This document shows, in pieces, positions 1 to 9,366 of a stretch of DNA of 64,000 bases. Each line of letters begins with the position of its first letter. The first letter of the stretch is position 1. The stretch is from Chloroflexi bacterium CFX4 (GTDB lineage: Bacteria > Chloroflexota > Anaerolineae > Aggregatilineales > UBA2796): assembly GCA_021404685.1 (NCBI GenBank), contig QWHC01000011.1, forward strand, positions 208,662 through 272,661, given 5' to 3'. Under the pieces are notes generated by a model. It was not told the DNA's origin. It saw nothing but the letters and a program-made list of their open reading frames with translations, and made no database searches. The translations under genes and the position numbers were made by a program.

Positions 1-1
1 A

Positions 2-418
2 AGTTCGCGCAACCTGAATTTGTTGGTCAGCACGCTGGAGACTGCCTCACTACGCGCCACTGGCAAGCCGAATACTGCCGAAATCGTGGTGGAGCGCGCC
101 GCCGTGCAGGACAATCCCGCATTGGCATGGACGCTGCAAAAGTTCCCTAATCACCGCTATGTAGACCTGCTCTCCAGCGCGGTGAGTGCGCCAATCGCGC
201 TTGGCGTGGCAGAATCGCCGCAGTTGGGCGCCAGCTACGTGGGGCAGCGGCTTGCCACCGAGAGCAGTTGGTTCCTCAGCACCCTGCAATATTGGGACTT
301 CATCGGCTGGCTGTATGATCGGCAAGCGCGCTATGTAACGCAGTTTAGCAAGCATGTCATCCTCTGGGTGCGGGCGGATGTCTACGGCGTGGCGGAGAGC
401 GGCGTTTTGCCGCGCTGA
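2..418 (+). CDS. GT-C-like membrane protein, C-terminal end only
   Basis: The reading frame is open from base 2, so the gene begins before the window and only about 138 C-terminal residues are seen. They contain the run QYWDFIGWLYDRQ followed by KHVILWVRADVYG, which resembles the end of the Agl23-type (TIGR03663) flippase-associated/GT-C membrane proteins, where a soluble tail with WYVRKD-like sequence follows the membrane domain. That assignment is from memory of the family and rests on a short segment. No membrane helix lies in the visible part. The gene converges on the leftward PPC-repeat gene with 17 bases between stops. Confidence 0.45.
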   Translation, partial: SSRNLNLLVSTLETASLRATGKPNTAEIVVERAAVQDNPALAWTLQKFPNHRYVDLLSSAVSAPIALGVAESPQLGASYVGQRLATESSWFLSTLQYWDFIGWLYDRQARYVTQFSKHVILWVRADVYGVAESGVLPR

Positions 419-435
419 TCGGGGTGTGCAGCGGG

Positions 436-1596
436 CTAGTTGCCCGCCCGCGCCGAGAGTTGCAGGGCGAACTCGCCTTCGGTGATGCCTGTTTCGGCGT
501 TGAAGCGCGAGACGACCAGCATATAGGTGCCATCACGCGGAATGCGGTAGCCGACGATGCGTGCGTCCTGCCCGCGCCGTCCTTCGGTTTGCGTGGTCAG
601 TGGTGCAAGGTCAGCTGTGAACAGGGCGAGCGTTGGGTCAAGGTTGCCGCGTGTGCGCGTCACTTCGGCGGTGATCACCTCGCCCGCCCGCGCCTGAAAG
701 ATGTAGTAGCGGCGGACTGTGGTGCGCGTCACCTGCCCGATCACGCGCTCGCCATAGCTCAGCAAGGCGGCGCGCTCAGGCGTCAGGCTGAGCGCTTCAG
801 GCGGCACGCGGCTGAGCAAAAGGCTGTAGGCGCCGCGTGTGTTGCCGCCTTCGCTGCCAAAGCGCGTTGCCACCAGCAGGTAGTTGCCGCTGCGCGGTAC
901 GCGCCACTCAACAATGGCAGCATCCAGCGTGCCGCGTCGGTCGGGTGCTTCATCGTTGATGAGCAGCACGTTGCCCTCTGCGTCGGCAAGGATCAACACC
1001 GCGTCCAGATCGCCGCTGATGCGCGCCATGCGGATTGTGATCAGGTCGCCGCGCAGGGCGGCAAACGTATAGAGGTGCTGCGGCTGCGCGTCATTCAGGT
1101 CGCGCACGGCGCTCTCATCATAGCGCAGCAGGAATGTTTCTTCCTCAAGGGCGGGATCGCTTGCCACGCCGACCCGTTCAAGGGTCAGGCTGTAGCGCCC
1201 TGTGGTGCTGCCTTGCGCTTGCCCAAAGCGCGTCGCCACCAAGAAGTAGGTATCGGTGCGCGGCAAGGTGACGGCGCTCAGCGTGGCGTCCAAGCCATCG
1301 CCGCCATCGTCATCACGGGCGACAAGCGCGTTGTCGCTATCCAGAAGGAGCAGGGCAGGGTCAAGTGTGCCATCCAAGCGGCGCATCAGCGCATCTATGA
1401 TCTCGCCCTGCTGCCCTTGAAAGGCGTATAGGGTGCGAAATGCCTCGTTGGTAATGCGCCCTTCGACGGTCTGCCCGTAGGCAAGCGTATTGGTGCCTTG
1501 CGCCGCGCTGAGGTGCGGCAGCGCAAGGCAGGCGATCAGGCACAGCAGAATGCTCCCTAGAATGGTATAGCGTGGTGTGCAGTGTGCCTTACGCAT
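436..1596 (-). CDS. Exported protein of three PPC-like repeats
   Basis: This 386-residue protein starts with a signal peptide (positively charged MRKAHCTPR, hydrophobic core, cleavage near AAQG). The mature part consists of three repeats of about 105 residues (roughly 38-145, 150-262, 272-384). Each opens with a YG-type strand, carries a DLDxxLxLxD-like acidic loop (DPALLLLDSD, DAVLILADAE, DPTLALFTAD) and closes with an aromatic [YF]xLxLxR strand after VATRFG or VSRFN. This is the pattern of bacterial pre-peptidase C-terminal (PPC) beta-sandwich domains, usually attached to secreted peptidases. Here no catalytic domain is present, so it probably acts as a binding or surface protein. It is the last gene of a leftward set with the two solute-binding-like genes (7 bases after the stop of the next gene upstream). 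Confidence 0.7.
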   Translation of the reverse strand: MRKAHCTPRYTILGSILLCLIACLALPHLSAAQGTNTLAYGQTVEGRITNEAFRTLYAFQGQQGEIIDALMRRLDGTLDPALLLLDSDNALVARDDDGGDGLDATLSAVTLPRTDTYFLVATRFGQAQGSTTGRYSLTLERVGVASDPALEEETFLLRYDESAVRDLNDAQPQHLYTFAALRGDLITIRMARISGDLDAVLILADAEGNVLLINDEAPDRRGTLDAAIVEWRVPRSGNYLLVATRFGSEGGNTRGAYSLLLSRVPPEALSLTPERAALLSYGERVIGQVTRTTVRRYYIFQARAGEVITAEVTRTRGNLDPTLALFTADLAPLTTQTEGRRGQDARIVGYRIPRDGTYMLVVSRFNAETGITEGEFALQLSARAGN

Positions 1597-1603
1597 TTCG
1601 CCT

Positions 1604-3316
1604 TTAGAAGAACGTCGAAATTTCTAGATAAACATCGCGGATGTTGCCGATATCACCCTGATAGAAGGCGCCGCGCCCGCGTTCGGCAATTGTCCGCAAT
1701 GGGCGCAAACCTGAGTCGTTCAGGTCATAGCCGATGGTAAAGATTGAAACATCGGCAGGGCTTTCCGCCGTCATGCCGAAGCGATCCATCAGGCTGGCGG
1801 CATCGCGGAAGCGCGTGCTGTTGGTATCTTCACCGTCGGTCATCACCACAAGCGCGTTGATTGCCTCACGGTTGAGTGTACTCTGTTGGCGCTCAATGGC
1901 AAAGGCAATTGAATCGAACAGGGCAGTGCCGCCGCTGGGAATCAGGCTCAGGATGTCGCGCTTCATGCGCTCGCGGTTGCTGCCAACCTCCAGATTGTCA
2001 AAGACGACGGTCTGCTTGTCGTTGAAGGCAATCAAGGTCAGGCGGTCTTTATCGCCGAGTTGATCCACAAAGGCAGCCGCGCCGCTGCGCGCATTTTCCA
2101 TGCGGTTGCGCTCGCGCATACTGCCCGAAACGTCAAAGACCATCGTCAGGTTGACGGGGCGCTTTTGCTGTCCCCATAGCTCCCGAATGGCGCGGATGGT
2201 GGCAGCGCTTGGCACAGCCAGCGTGTTCTGTGGCTGGAGCGGATCAACGCCATTTTCGGGCGTGAAGGGCGCTGTGAGCGCGATGGCGGGATCCGCAGGG
2301 CGGAAGCCGAACTCTAAGGCGCGGCGCTGCTGCGGTTCTGCCAGCAAGAACCTGCGGTAGATTTCGGCAGCTTCGCGCAATTCGGGCGTCATGTAGGGCA
2401 TATCGGGAATACAGGCGGGATGATCGGTCTGGAAGGTGCCTTCCTTCGGATAGATCGCCACGACGGGGAACTCAAGGCGATTGCGTTTCTGTGGATCGTT
2501 ATTGTTCTCGATCACCACGTTCTCGTAGACGACGGCGGCGCTCAGGTAGGCAGTGCCGCGCTGACCCATCGCGTTCCCGAAAAAGCCTGTGCTGCGCCCA
2601 TAGTGCGCGATTGAACTCTCAATCTCGCGCATGAACTGCACGGTCTCGGGCTTGGCGATGTCTTCCGGAGTCAAGCCGCGCTGTTTGCCCGTCGCAGCAT
2701 AGGCAATTGCCACGATGGATTGCAAGCCGCTGTTCGAGAAATCTGGGTGCGTATGCCCAAAGCGGAAGCGTCCCCACTGCGGCTTCCCATAGTCTGCCCA
2801 GCCGTTGGGGCTGGTCGCTAGGGCGATCAGGTCTGACCAACCGATCTGATTCTGCGGATAGCCGAGCGCCTCTGCCATCGGTCGCCACATCATGATGACG
2901 GTTGGGCTGATGACCAGATCGCGGCATTCGTTGTCATTCACGAGGGCTGCGCCGTTTTGTTGTAGGTTGGCATCGTTGATGACGGGCAACGTCAGGCGGC
3001 TGGCAGGACTCCACAAGGCGGGTTGCGTGCGCCCTTCCACAATATCCATGCCGCCTTCCACCGAACCAACTGGCACAGGCTCAGCCACGATCAGCTTGCC
3101 GCCGCTGGTGCGTGTGTTGCTGCTGTTGAAGGTTTGCGTCACCGCCTTTACCCAGGCGTCTTTTTCGCTGCCATAGGTGAACAGGACGCGCAGGGCGTCC
3201 GGCGGCGGCTGCGGCGGCTGGTCAGCGCTGCCGCTGCCACCACACGCCGAGATGATCAATGCTACAAGGGTGAGTAACAAGGCTGCACGGCGCAGCCCGA
3301 AAGCATTCTTTTGCAT
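1604..3316 (-). CDS. Lipoprotein fusing a solute-binding domain to a VWA domain
   Basis: A 570-residue protein with a lipoprotein signal (lipobox ISAC followed by GGSGS). Residues about 40-365 resemble a periplasmic extracellular solute-binding protein. Residues about 385-570 form a von Willebrand factor A domain with an intact MIDAS: DVSGS, the threonine of SGGTALFDS, and the aspartate of VMTDGED. The MIDAS residues predict metal-dependent adhesion or protein binding outside the cell. The solute-binding half is visibly homologous to the adjacent gene at 3336-4556: both have an YG[ST]EK start, ALWSP, a DLV[IL]SP segment and a W-G-x4-G[HY]T motif, so the pair arose by duplication. No ABC permease or ATPase is nearby, so uptake is doubtful and a sensory or adhesive role is likelier (inference). 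Confidence 0.75.
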   Translation of the reverse strand: MQKNAFGLRRAALLLTLVALIISACGGSGSADQPPQPPPDALRVLFTYGSEKDAWVKAVTQTFNSSNTRTSGGKLIVAEPVPVGSVEGGMDIVEGRTQPALWSPASRLTLPVINDANLQQNGAALVNDNECRDLVISPTVIMMWRPMAEALGYPQNQIGWSDLIALATSPNGWADYGKPQWGRFRFGHTHPDFSNSGLQSIVAIAYAATGKQRGLTPEDIAKPETVQFMREIESSIAHYGRSTGFFGNAMGQRGTAYLSAAVVYENVVIENNNDPQKRNRLEFPVVAIYPKEGTFQTDHPACIPDMPYMTPELREAAEIYRRFLLAEPQQRRALEFGFRPADPAIALTAPFTPENGVDPLQPQNTLAVPSAATIRAIRELWGQQKRPVNLTMVFDVSGSMRERNRMENARSGAAAFVDQLGDKDRLTLIAFNDKQTVVFDNLEVGSNRERMKRDILSLIPSGGTALFDSIAFAIERQQSTLNREAINALVVMTDGEDTNSTRFRDAASLMDRFGMTAESPADVSIFTIGYDLNDSGLRPLRTIAERGRGAFYQGDIGNIRDVYLEISTFF

Positions 3317-3335
3317 CGGAACGACCTTTCCAGAC

Positions 3336-4556
3336 CTAGTTTACGGCACGATTCCAAATGGTGAGCAGTTGCTTTAGCGTGTTGCCATCAGGCTGAACGA
3401 GCGTTTGCCCGATGTTGTTGCTGATGCCTGCCTCGCGCAGGCGCGCCTCATTAAACGGCGAATCCGAGACGAAGATCGGCACATCGGTAACGGCGGGACG
3501 GTAGCCATAGACTCGCGCCAGCTCTTGAATCTCGCGGCTGAGCAGAAAGTCTTGAAACAAGAGTGCCGCCTCGCGCTGCTGCGCCGTGAGCGATGGATGA
3601 TCGATCAGGCACAGCGGATGCTCCGAGTAGAGGTTGTATTGAGGATAAAAGACGCGCAAGGGCTGCCCATGCCGATCAATGGCGATTTGGTAGTTCTCAA
3701 TCGCCAGTGCCTCGTGCAAGATGACCATATCATAGGTGGCAGGTCCTTGGCGCATCATATTATCCATCAGAATGCCTGAGCTGTTCAGTGGCTCAATCGA
3801 GATGGCGCGTGCGATGCGCCGTGCGTATTCAGCAAAGCGCGGATCGGTCAATTCGGCGATGGTGGCTTCTGCGGTGCGATCCAAGTAGGCGTGCGTAAGC
3901 GCCATCAAGAACATAAAGCCGCCATTGGACTCGTTCGGATTGGTATAGCCAATCTTGAGCAAGCCCCAGTTCGGATCGCCGCCAATTTCGCTCCAGCGCC
4001 CATTCTTTGGCGCACTGAGCGCATCTTCGAGGTTATCGAAAGTAACGCCGCCGCGATCTTTGTAGAATGACTCAAAGGCGTTGGCGCGGTCTTCCCACAT
4101 GATGAACGCTAGCGGCGAAAGCACAAGGTCTTTGCATTGCGTGGCAAAGTCACGCCCCTGATCAGCATTCAGCATGACAACCTGAATGCGCCCACCGGGG
4201 CTCCACAAGGCGGGAATAGGCTTGCCGCGATCATAGGTGGTGCTAGAGTCTGTCACCGCACTGAGTGCGCGGTAGGACTCCATCGAGCCTTGCCCAACCA
4301 ACTGCACGTCAATGTTAGGGTGTTGCGCCTCAAAGCGGGTGGCTGCATCTTCTAACCAACGGCGCTTTTCAGTGCCATAGTTCACAATGAGGGTTGTTGT
4401 GTTTGCCAAGAGTGCGTTGCGTGCTGCCATTGTTGCAGTGGCATCGCGCTGCGCTTGCACTTCTGGCGAAACGGGTTGGTTATTGAGGGCAATAATGACC
4501 ACAATGATCACTGCGACGCCTAAAATTGCCAGAAATAGGATACGTGAACGCGGCAT
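3336..4556 (-). CDS. Membrane-anchored extracellular solute-binding-like protein
   Basis: A 406-residue protein with one N-terminal hydrophobic segment (about residues 5-24, LFLAILGVAVIIVVIIAL). There is no lipobox, so it is probably anchored by an uncleaved helix. The remainder looks like a type-1 solute-binding fold, paralogous to the solute-binding half of the next gene. It is the first gene of the leftward set 4556-436, with only 19 bases to the downstream gene, so co-transcription is likely. The promoter should lie in the AT-rich gap shared with the divergent sigma factor gene. The ligand cannot be read from the sequence. Confidence 0.65.
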   Translation of the reverse strand: MPRSRILFLAILGVAVIIVVIIALNNQPVSPEVQAQRDATATMAARNALLANTTTLIVNYGTEKRRWLEDAATRFEAQHPNIDVQLVGQGSMESYRALSAVTDSSTTYDRGKPIPALWSPGGRIQVVMLNADQGRDFATQCKDLVLSPLAFIMWEDRANAFESFYKDRGGVTFDNLEDALSAPKNGRWSEIGGDPNWGLLKIGYTNPNESNGGFMFLMALTHAYLDRTAEATIAELTDPRFAEYARRIARAISIEPLNSSGILMDNMMRQGPATYDMVILHEALAIENYQIAIDRHGQPLRVFYPQYNLYSEHPLCLIDHPSLTAQQREAALLFQDFLLSREIQELARVYGYRPAVTDVPIFVSDSPFNEARLREAGISNNIGQTLVQPDGNTLKQLLTIWNRAVN

Positions 4557-4878
4557 AGTCGCTTTCCTTTTGCTCAGATGCCTTTAGCTCAGCCTTAGAC
4601 AAAGCCTTCATTTTTCCATCAACCTTAACGCTAACATATTTTGTATGAAGGCTAGGTTAAGAAGTGCCTTTGAGTGGCTATTCCCTGAAAAATTAGGTGT
4701 TTTTTGCCCCTTAATTCGCTTTTGCCAAAGCTACCCCTATCATCATTTGCTAATCTTCAACTTGTTGACTAACCTTATAAAAAGGTATAACATGGTTTCA
4801 ATGAGCATTTGACAATTCCAAAAACTGAAAAGTTTTTCTTGCAAGGCAGATCAAAATTTACGCAAGGAGATAAACCCT
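4557..4878. promoter_or_regulatory. Divergent AT-rich promoter region
   Basis: This 322-base gap separates the leftward solute-binding gene from the rightward sigma factor gene and is much richer in A+T than its surroundings. On the plus strand TTGACT (4765-4770) and TATAAC (4786-4791) are 15 bases apart, a slightly short promoter. A second TTGACA lies at 4809-4814 without a convincing -10 box. An AAGGAG ribosome-binding site sits 8 bases or so before the ATG at 4879. No terminator or small gene is visible. Confidence 0.45.
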
Positions 4879-5898
4879 ATGGGTAAGCGCAGCACCACAC
4901 ACACAAAGCCTGTATCCGAGCCTTATGGGGCTGAAGAACAGAGCATGAGCGATCAGGCAGAACGGTCGGCACGCCCTGCCCTTGATTTGGACTCTGACCT
5001 TGTGCAATTCTATTTCCGCGATATTCGTCCGGTCTCCTCGCCGCTGATCGTGGACACCGAACGCACCCTTGCCCGCGATGTTCAGCTAGGGCGCCAGGCG
5101 CGCCAACGGCTGCGGCGCGGCGGTGAGCTTTCCGAAGAAGAGCGCGAAAACCTTGAGCTGATGGTCGAGGTGGGTGACCGCGCCCGTCAAGAGCTGATCA
5201 TGGCGAACACGCGCCTGGTAGTCAGCATCGCCAAGACCTATCAAGGGCGTGGACTCTCGCTGGCAGACCTGATCCAAGAGGGCAATTTAGGGCTGATGAA
5301 GGCGGTGGATCGCTTTGATCCTGAGCGCGGTGTGCGCCTTAGCACCTACGCCACTTGGTGGATTCGCCAAACGATTGCACGTGCGGCTGGCGATAGCGGG
5401 CGCACCATCCGTTTGCCCATCAATCAAGGGCAGCGCTGGGGCAGGCTGCGCCGCACCTTTGAGGAACTTTCGCAGCAGCTTGGGCGCGAACCCAGCTATG
5501 AGGAATTGGCAGCCGCCGCCGATCTGACCGTTGAGCAGGTGCAGGCGACCTTGATCGCCGCCCGTGAGCCGATGCAGATTGACGAATTGGCGGGCGACGA
5601 GGAAGACCGCCCGCGTGAGGATTTGCTGGCGGATACGGAGAGCGAACTGCCGGAACAGGCAACCAGCCGCCAGCTGCTCTCCGAGGCGATTGAGCGCCTG
5701 CTGAACATGCTGCCACAGCGCGAAGCGGAAATCCTGCGGCTGCGCTACGGCTTTGATGATGGCGAAAACCACAGCATGGCGCAAATTGGTGAAATTATGG
5801 GCTACAGCCGTGAGCGCATTCGCCAATTGCAGCACGAAGCATTGCACAAATTGCGGATGCTAGACCGCAACCTGCAACTTGCCGAATATCTGGACTAA
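4879..5898 (+). CDS. RNA polymerase sigma-70 family factor (group 1/2)
   Basis: This 339-residue protein carries sigma regions 1.2 to 4. Region 1.2 is at about 35-65 ([10 protein letters not shown]). Region 2 is at about 105-175, with [19 protein letters not shown] and the 2.3/2.4 signature [12 protein letters not shown]. Region 3 follows (RLPINQ... [11 protein letters not shown]), then region 4 with the helix-turn-helix [16 protein letters not shown]. It lacks the long region 1.1 and non-conserved insert of a classical RpoD, as in SigA-like or SigB/C-type factors of Chloroflexota and Cyanobacteria. Whether it is the housekeeping or an alternative factor cannot be decided from this window. 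The AAGGAG site fixes the start. The gene stands alone. Confidence 0.9.
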   Translation: MGKRSTTHTKPVSEPYGAEEQSMSDQAERSARPALDLDSDLVQFYFRDIRPVSSPLIVDTERTLARDVQLGRQARQRLRRGGELSEEERENLELMVEVGDRARQELIMANTRLVVSIAKTYQGRGLSLADLIQEGNLGLMKAVDRFDPERGVRLSTYATWWIRQTIARAAGDSGRTIRLPINQGQRWGRLRRTFEELSQQLGREPSYEELAAAADLTVEQVQATLIAAREPMQIDELAGDEEDRPREDLLADTESELPEQATSRQLLSEAIERLLNMLPQREAEILRLRYGFDDGENHSMAQIGEIMGYSRERIRQLQHEALHKLRMLDRNLQLAEYLD

Positions 5899-6031
5899 GC
5901 GCAAGGCTGCGGACGCATTGTCCGTTTGAATCTCTCCTCTTTCGGTCGCACCCTTGTTATGTATGGAGCAAGGGTGCGGCTGTTTTAGGGCGCGGCTTCG
6001 ATCTTCGCCACCGTGATTATCCGCGCAGCAC

Positions 6032-7420
6032 TCAGTCCGCTGGCTCGGTGTGAATGGTGACGCGCTGCACAAAAGCCACCTCGCTGCGGATGTGCGTCTC
6101 GACCTGCTCGGCGATGGCGTGCGCCTCTTGCACGCTCATGCTGCCCGGCAACGCACAGCGCAGCATGACCGCATAGCCACCTGCCACCATTCGCACGGCA
6201 GCCTCGCCCCACACTGCGTCCGGATAGGTGCGGCGTGCCACTTGCAGCGCCTGCTCACGCAGCACAATGGCGCTGCCGCTGTGCAGCACCACATCTGCCT
6301 GGCGGCTGGCTGGCTCAATATGGGTGATCACGTTGCAAATTTCGGGCATGGCGGCGCGCACACGCTCTTCAAGCTCGGTGACTTGCGCGTGAGCAGTGGC
6401 AAGCGTGAGCAGCGGCGAAACCTCAACGTGCATCTCCAGCGCAATACCTTCGCCCGTCACAATTTCCGTCACCTCATGCACAGACAAGCCCAGTGCATCC
6501 GCAACGGAGCGCACCGCAATCGCCCGATCTGGCGGCGTGGCATAGTGCGGCTGCACCTGCACTTGCACTTCCGCCACACCGCTCAGCGACTCTTTCAGGC
6601 GCGTTTGAATTTCACCCGCGATGGCAGAGGCGCGCTCTGTGGTCGTGGCAGGCTGCACGCGCACCTCAACATCGGCGTGAACGGCATCCGAAGGGCCACG
6701 GCTGCGAATGCGGCTGACGGACTCGACGCCCGCCACGCCTTCCACCACACGCTGCACAGCCTCTGGATCAAGTGCGGCACGATCTGCCAACACTTGCGCG
6801 GTCTGCTGCAAAATGGTGAAGGCAGTCCGCCCGATGAGTATCACAATCAGCAGCGCCACGATGGTATCTGCCCAGCCGACGCCCAGCAGCGTGAAAATAA
6901 GGCTGCCAATGACCGAGAGCGAGATGAAAATATCGACCCGTGTTTGGGCAGCATCTGCCAACAACACATCCGAGCGCAAGCGGCGCCCTTGTGTCGTCTC
7001 GTAAATAACTACTGCGATATTAATCGCCATCGTGACCAGCATCACCGCAAAGCTGAGTGGCGAGACTTCCGATGTGCTGCCGTTCAGCAAACGGTCAAGG
7101 GCAGTCGTCAGAATTTCCCAGGCGGCAACCAACAACAAGCCGCCAATGGCAAGCGTGGCAAGCGTTTCAAAACGGCGGTGTCCGTAGGGATGATCGGCGT
7201 CTGGCGGCTGCCCGGCGATAGAGGCGGCAGCCATGCCGATCAGGTTTGAGGAAGCGTCCATTGCGGAATGAAAGCCATCGGCAACCATTGCCAAGGTGCC
7301 GGTCAGCACACCGATGACCAACTTGGCGGCGGCGACGAACGCATTTGCCACCAACACGCGCCGCAACACGCGCCGCACTTGATCAAAGCGTTTGGAATCA
7401 GGCAGCGACGATGCGCTCAT
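6032..7420 (-). CDS. Cation diffusion facilitator with three cytosolic domains
   Basis: From the ATG at 7420 this is 462 residues, long for a CDF exporter (about 300). The first 210 residues form the usual six-helix membrane domain. TM2 has DGFHSAMDA (HxxxD metal site). TM5 has ADAAQTRVD, where the usual His is Gln (QxxxD). After the membrane part come three successive ferredoxin-like cytosolic domains instead of one, each closing with a QV-Q-H or T-HIEPA-like strand (about 215-305, 310-385, 390-462). CDF proteins export Zn, Fe, Mn or similar divalent cations using the proton gradient; the substrate here is unclear given the Gln. An in-frame upstream start at 7465 is possible but adds an unconserved extension. 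It lies downstream of minCDE on the same strand, 84 bases away. Confidence 0.85.
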   Translation of the reverse strand: MSASSLPDSKRFDQVRRVLRRVLVANAFVAAAKLVIGVLTGTLAMVADGFHSAMDASSNLIGMAAASIAGQPPDADHPYGHRRFETLATLAIGGLLLVAAWEILTTALDRLLNGSTSEVSPLSFAVMLVTMAINIAVVIYETTQGRRLRSDVLLADAAQTRVDIFISLSVIGSLIFTLLGVGWADTIVALLIVILIGRTAFTILQQTAQVLADRAALDPEAVQRVVEGVAGVESVSRIRSRGPSDAVHADVEVRVQPATTTERASAIAGEIQTRLKESLSGVAEVQVQVQPHYATPPDRAIAVRSVADALGLSVHEVTEIVTGEGIALEMHVEVSPLLTLATAHAQVTELEERVRAAMPEICNVITHIEPASRQADVVLHSGSAIVLREQALQVARRTYPDAVWGEAAVRMVAGGYAVMLRCALPGSMSVQEAHAIAEQVETHIRSEVAFVQRVTIHTEPAD

Positions 7421-7504
7421 CTTATGAGAAATCTCCTGACCAACGATGGGCAGAGTGTAACACACTTGATCAACGCTGTGCAGGCGCGCCTGATCAGCGC
7501 GTGC

Positions 7505-7813
7505 TTAGGCGTCGTCGGCAGTGGTGCTATCCGTCAGGCTGACGCTGCCGCTTTGTATGGCGCGCACCAAGGGAATATCGGCAACCAGCCAGTTATCGCG
7601 CTGCCGCTGCTCAAGGTTGATCTCGACTTTATCATGTGCAATAGGCACATATTTCGAGATGACGGCGATGATCTCATCTTTCATGCGCTGAATCGTCTCC
7701 GGCGGCAGGTCGCTGCGGTCGGTAACCAGCACCAACTGCAAGCGCTCCTTAGCAACATTCCTGCTGCCCGTCTGATTCCGACGCCCAAGTAGGCGCTCCC
7801 AAAAGCTACTCAT
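7505..7813 (-). CDS. minE: Cell division topological specificity factor MinE
   Basis: The protein is 102 residues from the ATG at 7813, which overlaps the end of minD by 8 bases. It has the MinE layout: an N-terminal amphipathic segment MSSFWERLLGRR, then the MinD-interacting helix/strand AKERLQLVLVTDRSDLPP, then the dimeric beta-alpha domain with VEINLEQR. MinE displaces MinD from the membrane by stimulating its ATPase, so that MinC inhibition of FtsZ is weakest at midcell. A GTG 33 bases upstream could also start the frame, but the ATG matches family length. Confidence 0.93.
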   Translation of the reverse strand: MSSFWERLLGRRNQTGSRNVAKERLQLVLVTDRSDLPPETIQRMKDEIIAVISKYVPIAHDKVEINLEQRQRDNWLVADIPLVRAIQSGSVSLTDSTTADDA

Positions 7814-8666
7814 CAAACACACTCCCTTGCCGCGCACCAGAGCCACTGAAAAGCCGCGTCAGCCGCTTGAAAAAGCCTTGTGAAGGGTTGCTATGTGTGT
7901 ATGGCACGTTCTCGCCTAGCAGACGGCGTGCAATCTCATTGAATGCCTGCCCTGAGCGCGAATTTGCCTCCGGCATTCCGCGATTGCCTGCAATCAAGAC
8001 GGTCTCATCTTCAGGCACTACACCGATCAATTGAATGGAGAGGATGTCCGTCACGTCATCGGCGGAGAGCATTTCGCCGCGCCGCACCATCTCCGCCTTC
8101 ACGCGGTTGATGATCAAGCGTGAGGGTGGGCGCTTCTCCAGCAGTTCGATCATGCCGATGATGCGATCCGCATCACGGACTGCCGAAACTTCTGGGTTAG
8201 TAACAATTAGCACCTCATCCGCAGGCGCGACGGCATTTTTGAAGCCGCGCTCAATGCCCGCCGGGCTATCAATCAACACAAAGTCAAACTGGGCGCGCAG
8301 ATCGTCGGCAATCCGCACCATTTGGGCAGGGCTAACCGCCGTTTTATCGCGCTTTTGGGCAGCCGGCAGCACGTATAGCTCTGGGTATGCCTTGTGGCGA
8401 ATAAGCGCTTGTTGCAATTGGCAGCGCCCTTCCACCACATCCACAATATCATTGACGATGCGGTTTTCCACGCCCAAGATCAAATCAAGGTTGCGTAAGC
8501 CAATGTCTGCATCAATACACGCAACGCGCCTGCCCAAGCGCGCCAATGCCGCCGAAAGGTTAGCCGTTACCGTTGTTTTGCCCACACCGCCCTTGCCCGA
8601 CGTGATCGTGATCACGCGGTTGGAAGCACTTCTTCCCATTGGCTGCATCATATCTTCCCCCTGCAC
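7806..8666 (-). CDS. minD: Septum site-determining ATPase MinD
   Basis: A 286-residue ParA/MinD-family ATPase. The deviant Walker A motif is SGKGGVGKTT (residues about 22-31). CIDADIGLRNLDLILG follows, with the DSPAG Walker B-like motif near 140. The last residues after a variable linker contain GFFKRLTRLFSG, an amphipathic helix of the kind that reversibly binds the membrane, followed by a short tail. MinD recruits MinC to the membrane and is cycled by MinE. The gene is 7 bases after minC and overlaps minE, giving a tight minC-minD-minE operon. Confidence 0.96.
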   Translation of the reverse strand: MQGEDMMQPMGRSASNRVITITSGKGGVGKTTVTANLSAALARLGRRVACIDADIGLRNLDLILGVENRIVNDIVDVVEGRCQLQQALIRHKAYPELYVLPAAQKRDKTAVSPAQMVRIADDLRAQFDFVLIDSPAGIERGFKNAVAPADEVLIVTNPEVSAVRDADRIIGMIELLEKRPPSRLIINRVKAEMVRRGEMLSADDVTDILSIQLIGVVPEDETVLIAGNRGMPEANSRSGQAFNEIARRLLGENVPYTHSNPSQGFFKRLTRLFSGSGARQGSVFDE

Positions 8667-8673
8667 TTACCGC

Positions 8674-9366
8674 TTAGCCATCCCACGTCTCTGCTATAAT
8701 GCGACCCTGCCGCACAAAGGCGATCTCAGGCTTCGGTTTGCGGCGCCGATCTTGCGGCGAAACGGTGATGTAGCCAGCAATGCGTAGCTGCGTTGGCGCA
8801 AGGTCGAGCGCGCAGACAAAGGCAGCCTCATCGCCATTGGCGCCGGCATGAACGGTGCCGCGCAGCTTGCCCCACACAATGATGTTGCCACCTGCCACAA
8901 TCTCCGCACCCGGATTGACATCGCCAACCACCACAACGCTGCCGCCGTTCCGCACGGTGCGCCCGCTGCGTAAGGTGCGCGCCACCAGCACCGCCGCCGT
9001 GCCTGCTTCTTCCGAACTCACTTCGGGCAGTTCAAGCTGACCGCGTTCGGCAACCAGCGATGTTTCCAGCCCCATATTGCGGGCGGTGCTTTGGGTGGTG
9101 GCGCTGGTGCTAACCACAGCCCACAGCGTAATGCCGCGCTTGGTCAGCATCAGGCGCAGGCTATCCAGCTCATGCGGCAGCACTGGGCGCTCACCCACAT
9201 TTAAGGCAATCCGCGCTTGTGCGCCGCTGAAGAAGGTGCGGTTTTCATCAATGCGCTTGGCAAGGCGGGCAACAAGATCGCTCCACTCATCACCACTCGC
9301 CCTGAGTGTGAGCAATAAACCTTCGCGGATGCCCTTAATTACGATTGAATCATCTCTAGCAGTCAT
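8674..9366 (-). CDS. minC: Septum site-determining protein MinC
   Basis: The protein is 230 residues from the ATG at 9366. The N-terminal domain (about 1-105, opening DDSIVIKGIREGLLLTL) is the FtsZ-inhibiting part. The C-terminal beta-helix (about 125-220) contains the diagnostic RTLRSGRTVRNGGSVVVVGD and GAEIVAGGNIIVWGKLRGTVHAG, the MinD-binding face. An in-frame GTG at 9402 would add 12 unconserved residues, so I prefer the ATG. It leads the minCDE operon; a possible promoter (TTGTGT, 17 bases, TAGGAT) lies on the minus strand within 9415-9450. Confidence 0.93.
   Translation of the reverse strand: MTARDDSIVIKGIREGLLLTLRASGDEWSDLVARLAKRIDENRTFFSGAQARIALNVGERPVLPHELDSLRLMLTKRGITLWAVVSTSATTQSTARNMGLETSLVAERGQLELPEVSSEEAGTAAVLVARTLRSGRTVRNGGSVVVVGDVNPGAEIVAGGNIIVWGKLRGTVHAGANGDEAAFVCALDLAPTQLRIAGYITVSPQDRRRKPKPEIAFVRQGRIIAETWDG

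Noticed and set aside
424..1431. Long open frame on the plus strand opposite the PPC-repeat gene
   Set aside because: It has low-complexity Ala/Arg composition and no start signal, and the minus-strand protein shows three clear domain repeats with a signal peptide.
6050..7249. 399-codon plus-strand frame opposite the CDF gene
   Set aside because: His/Arg-rich shadow of a GC-rich gene; the other strand encodes a recognisable exporter.
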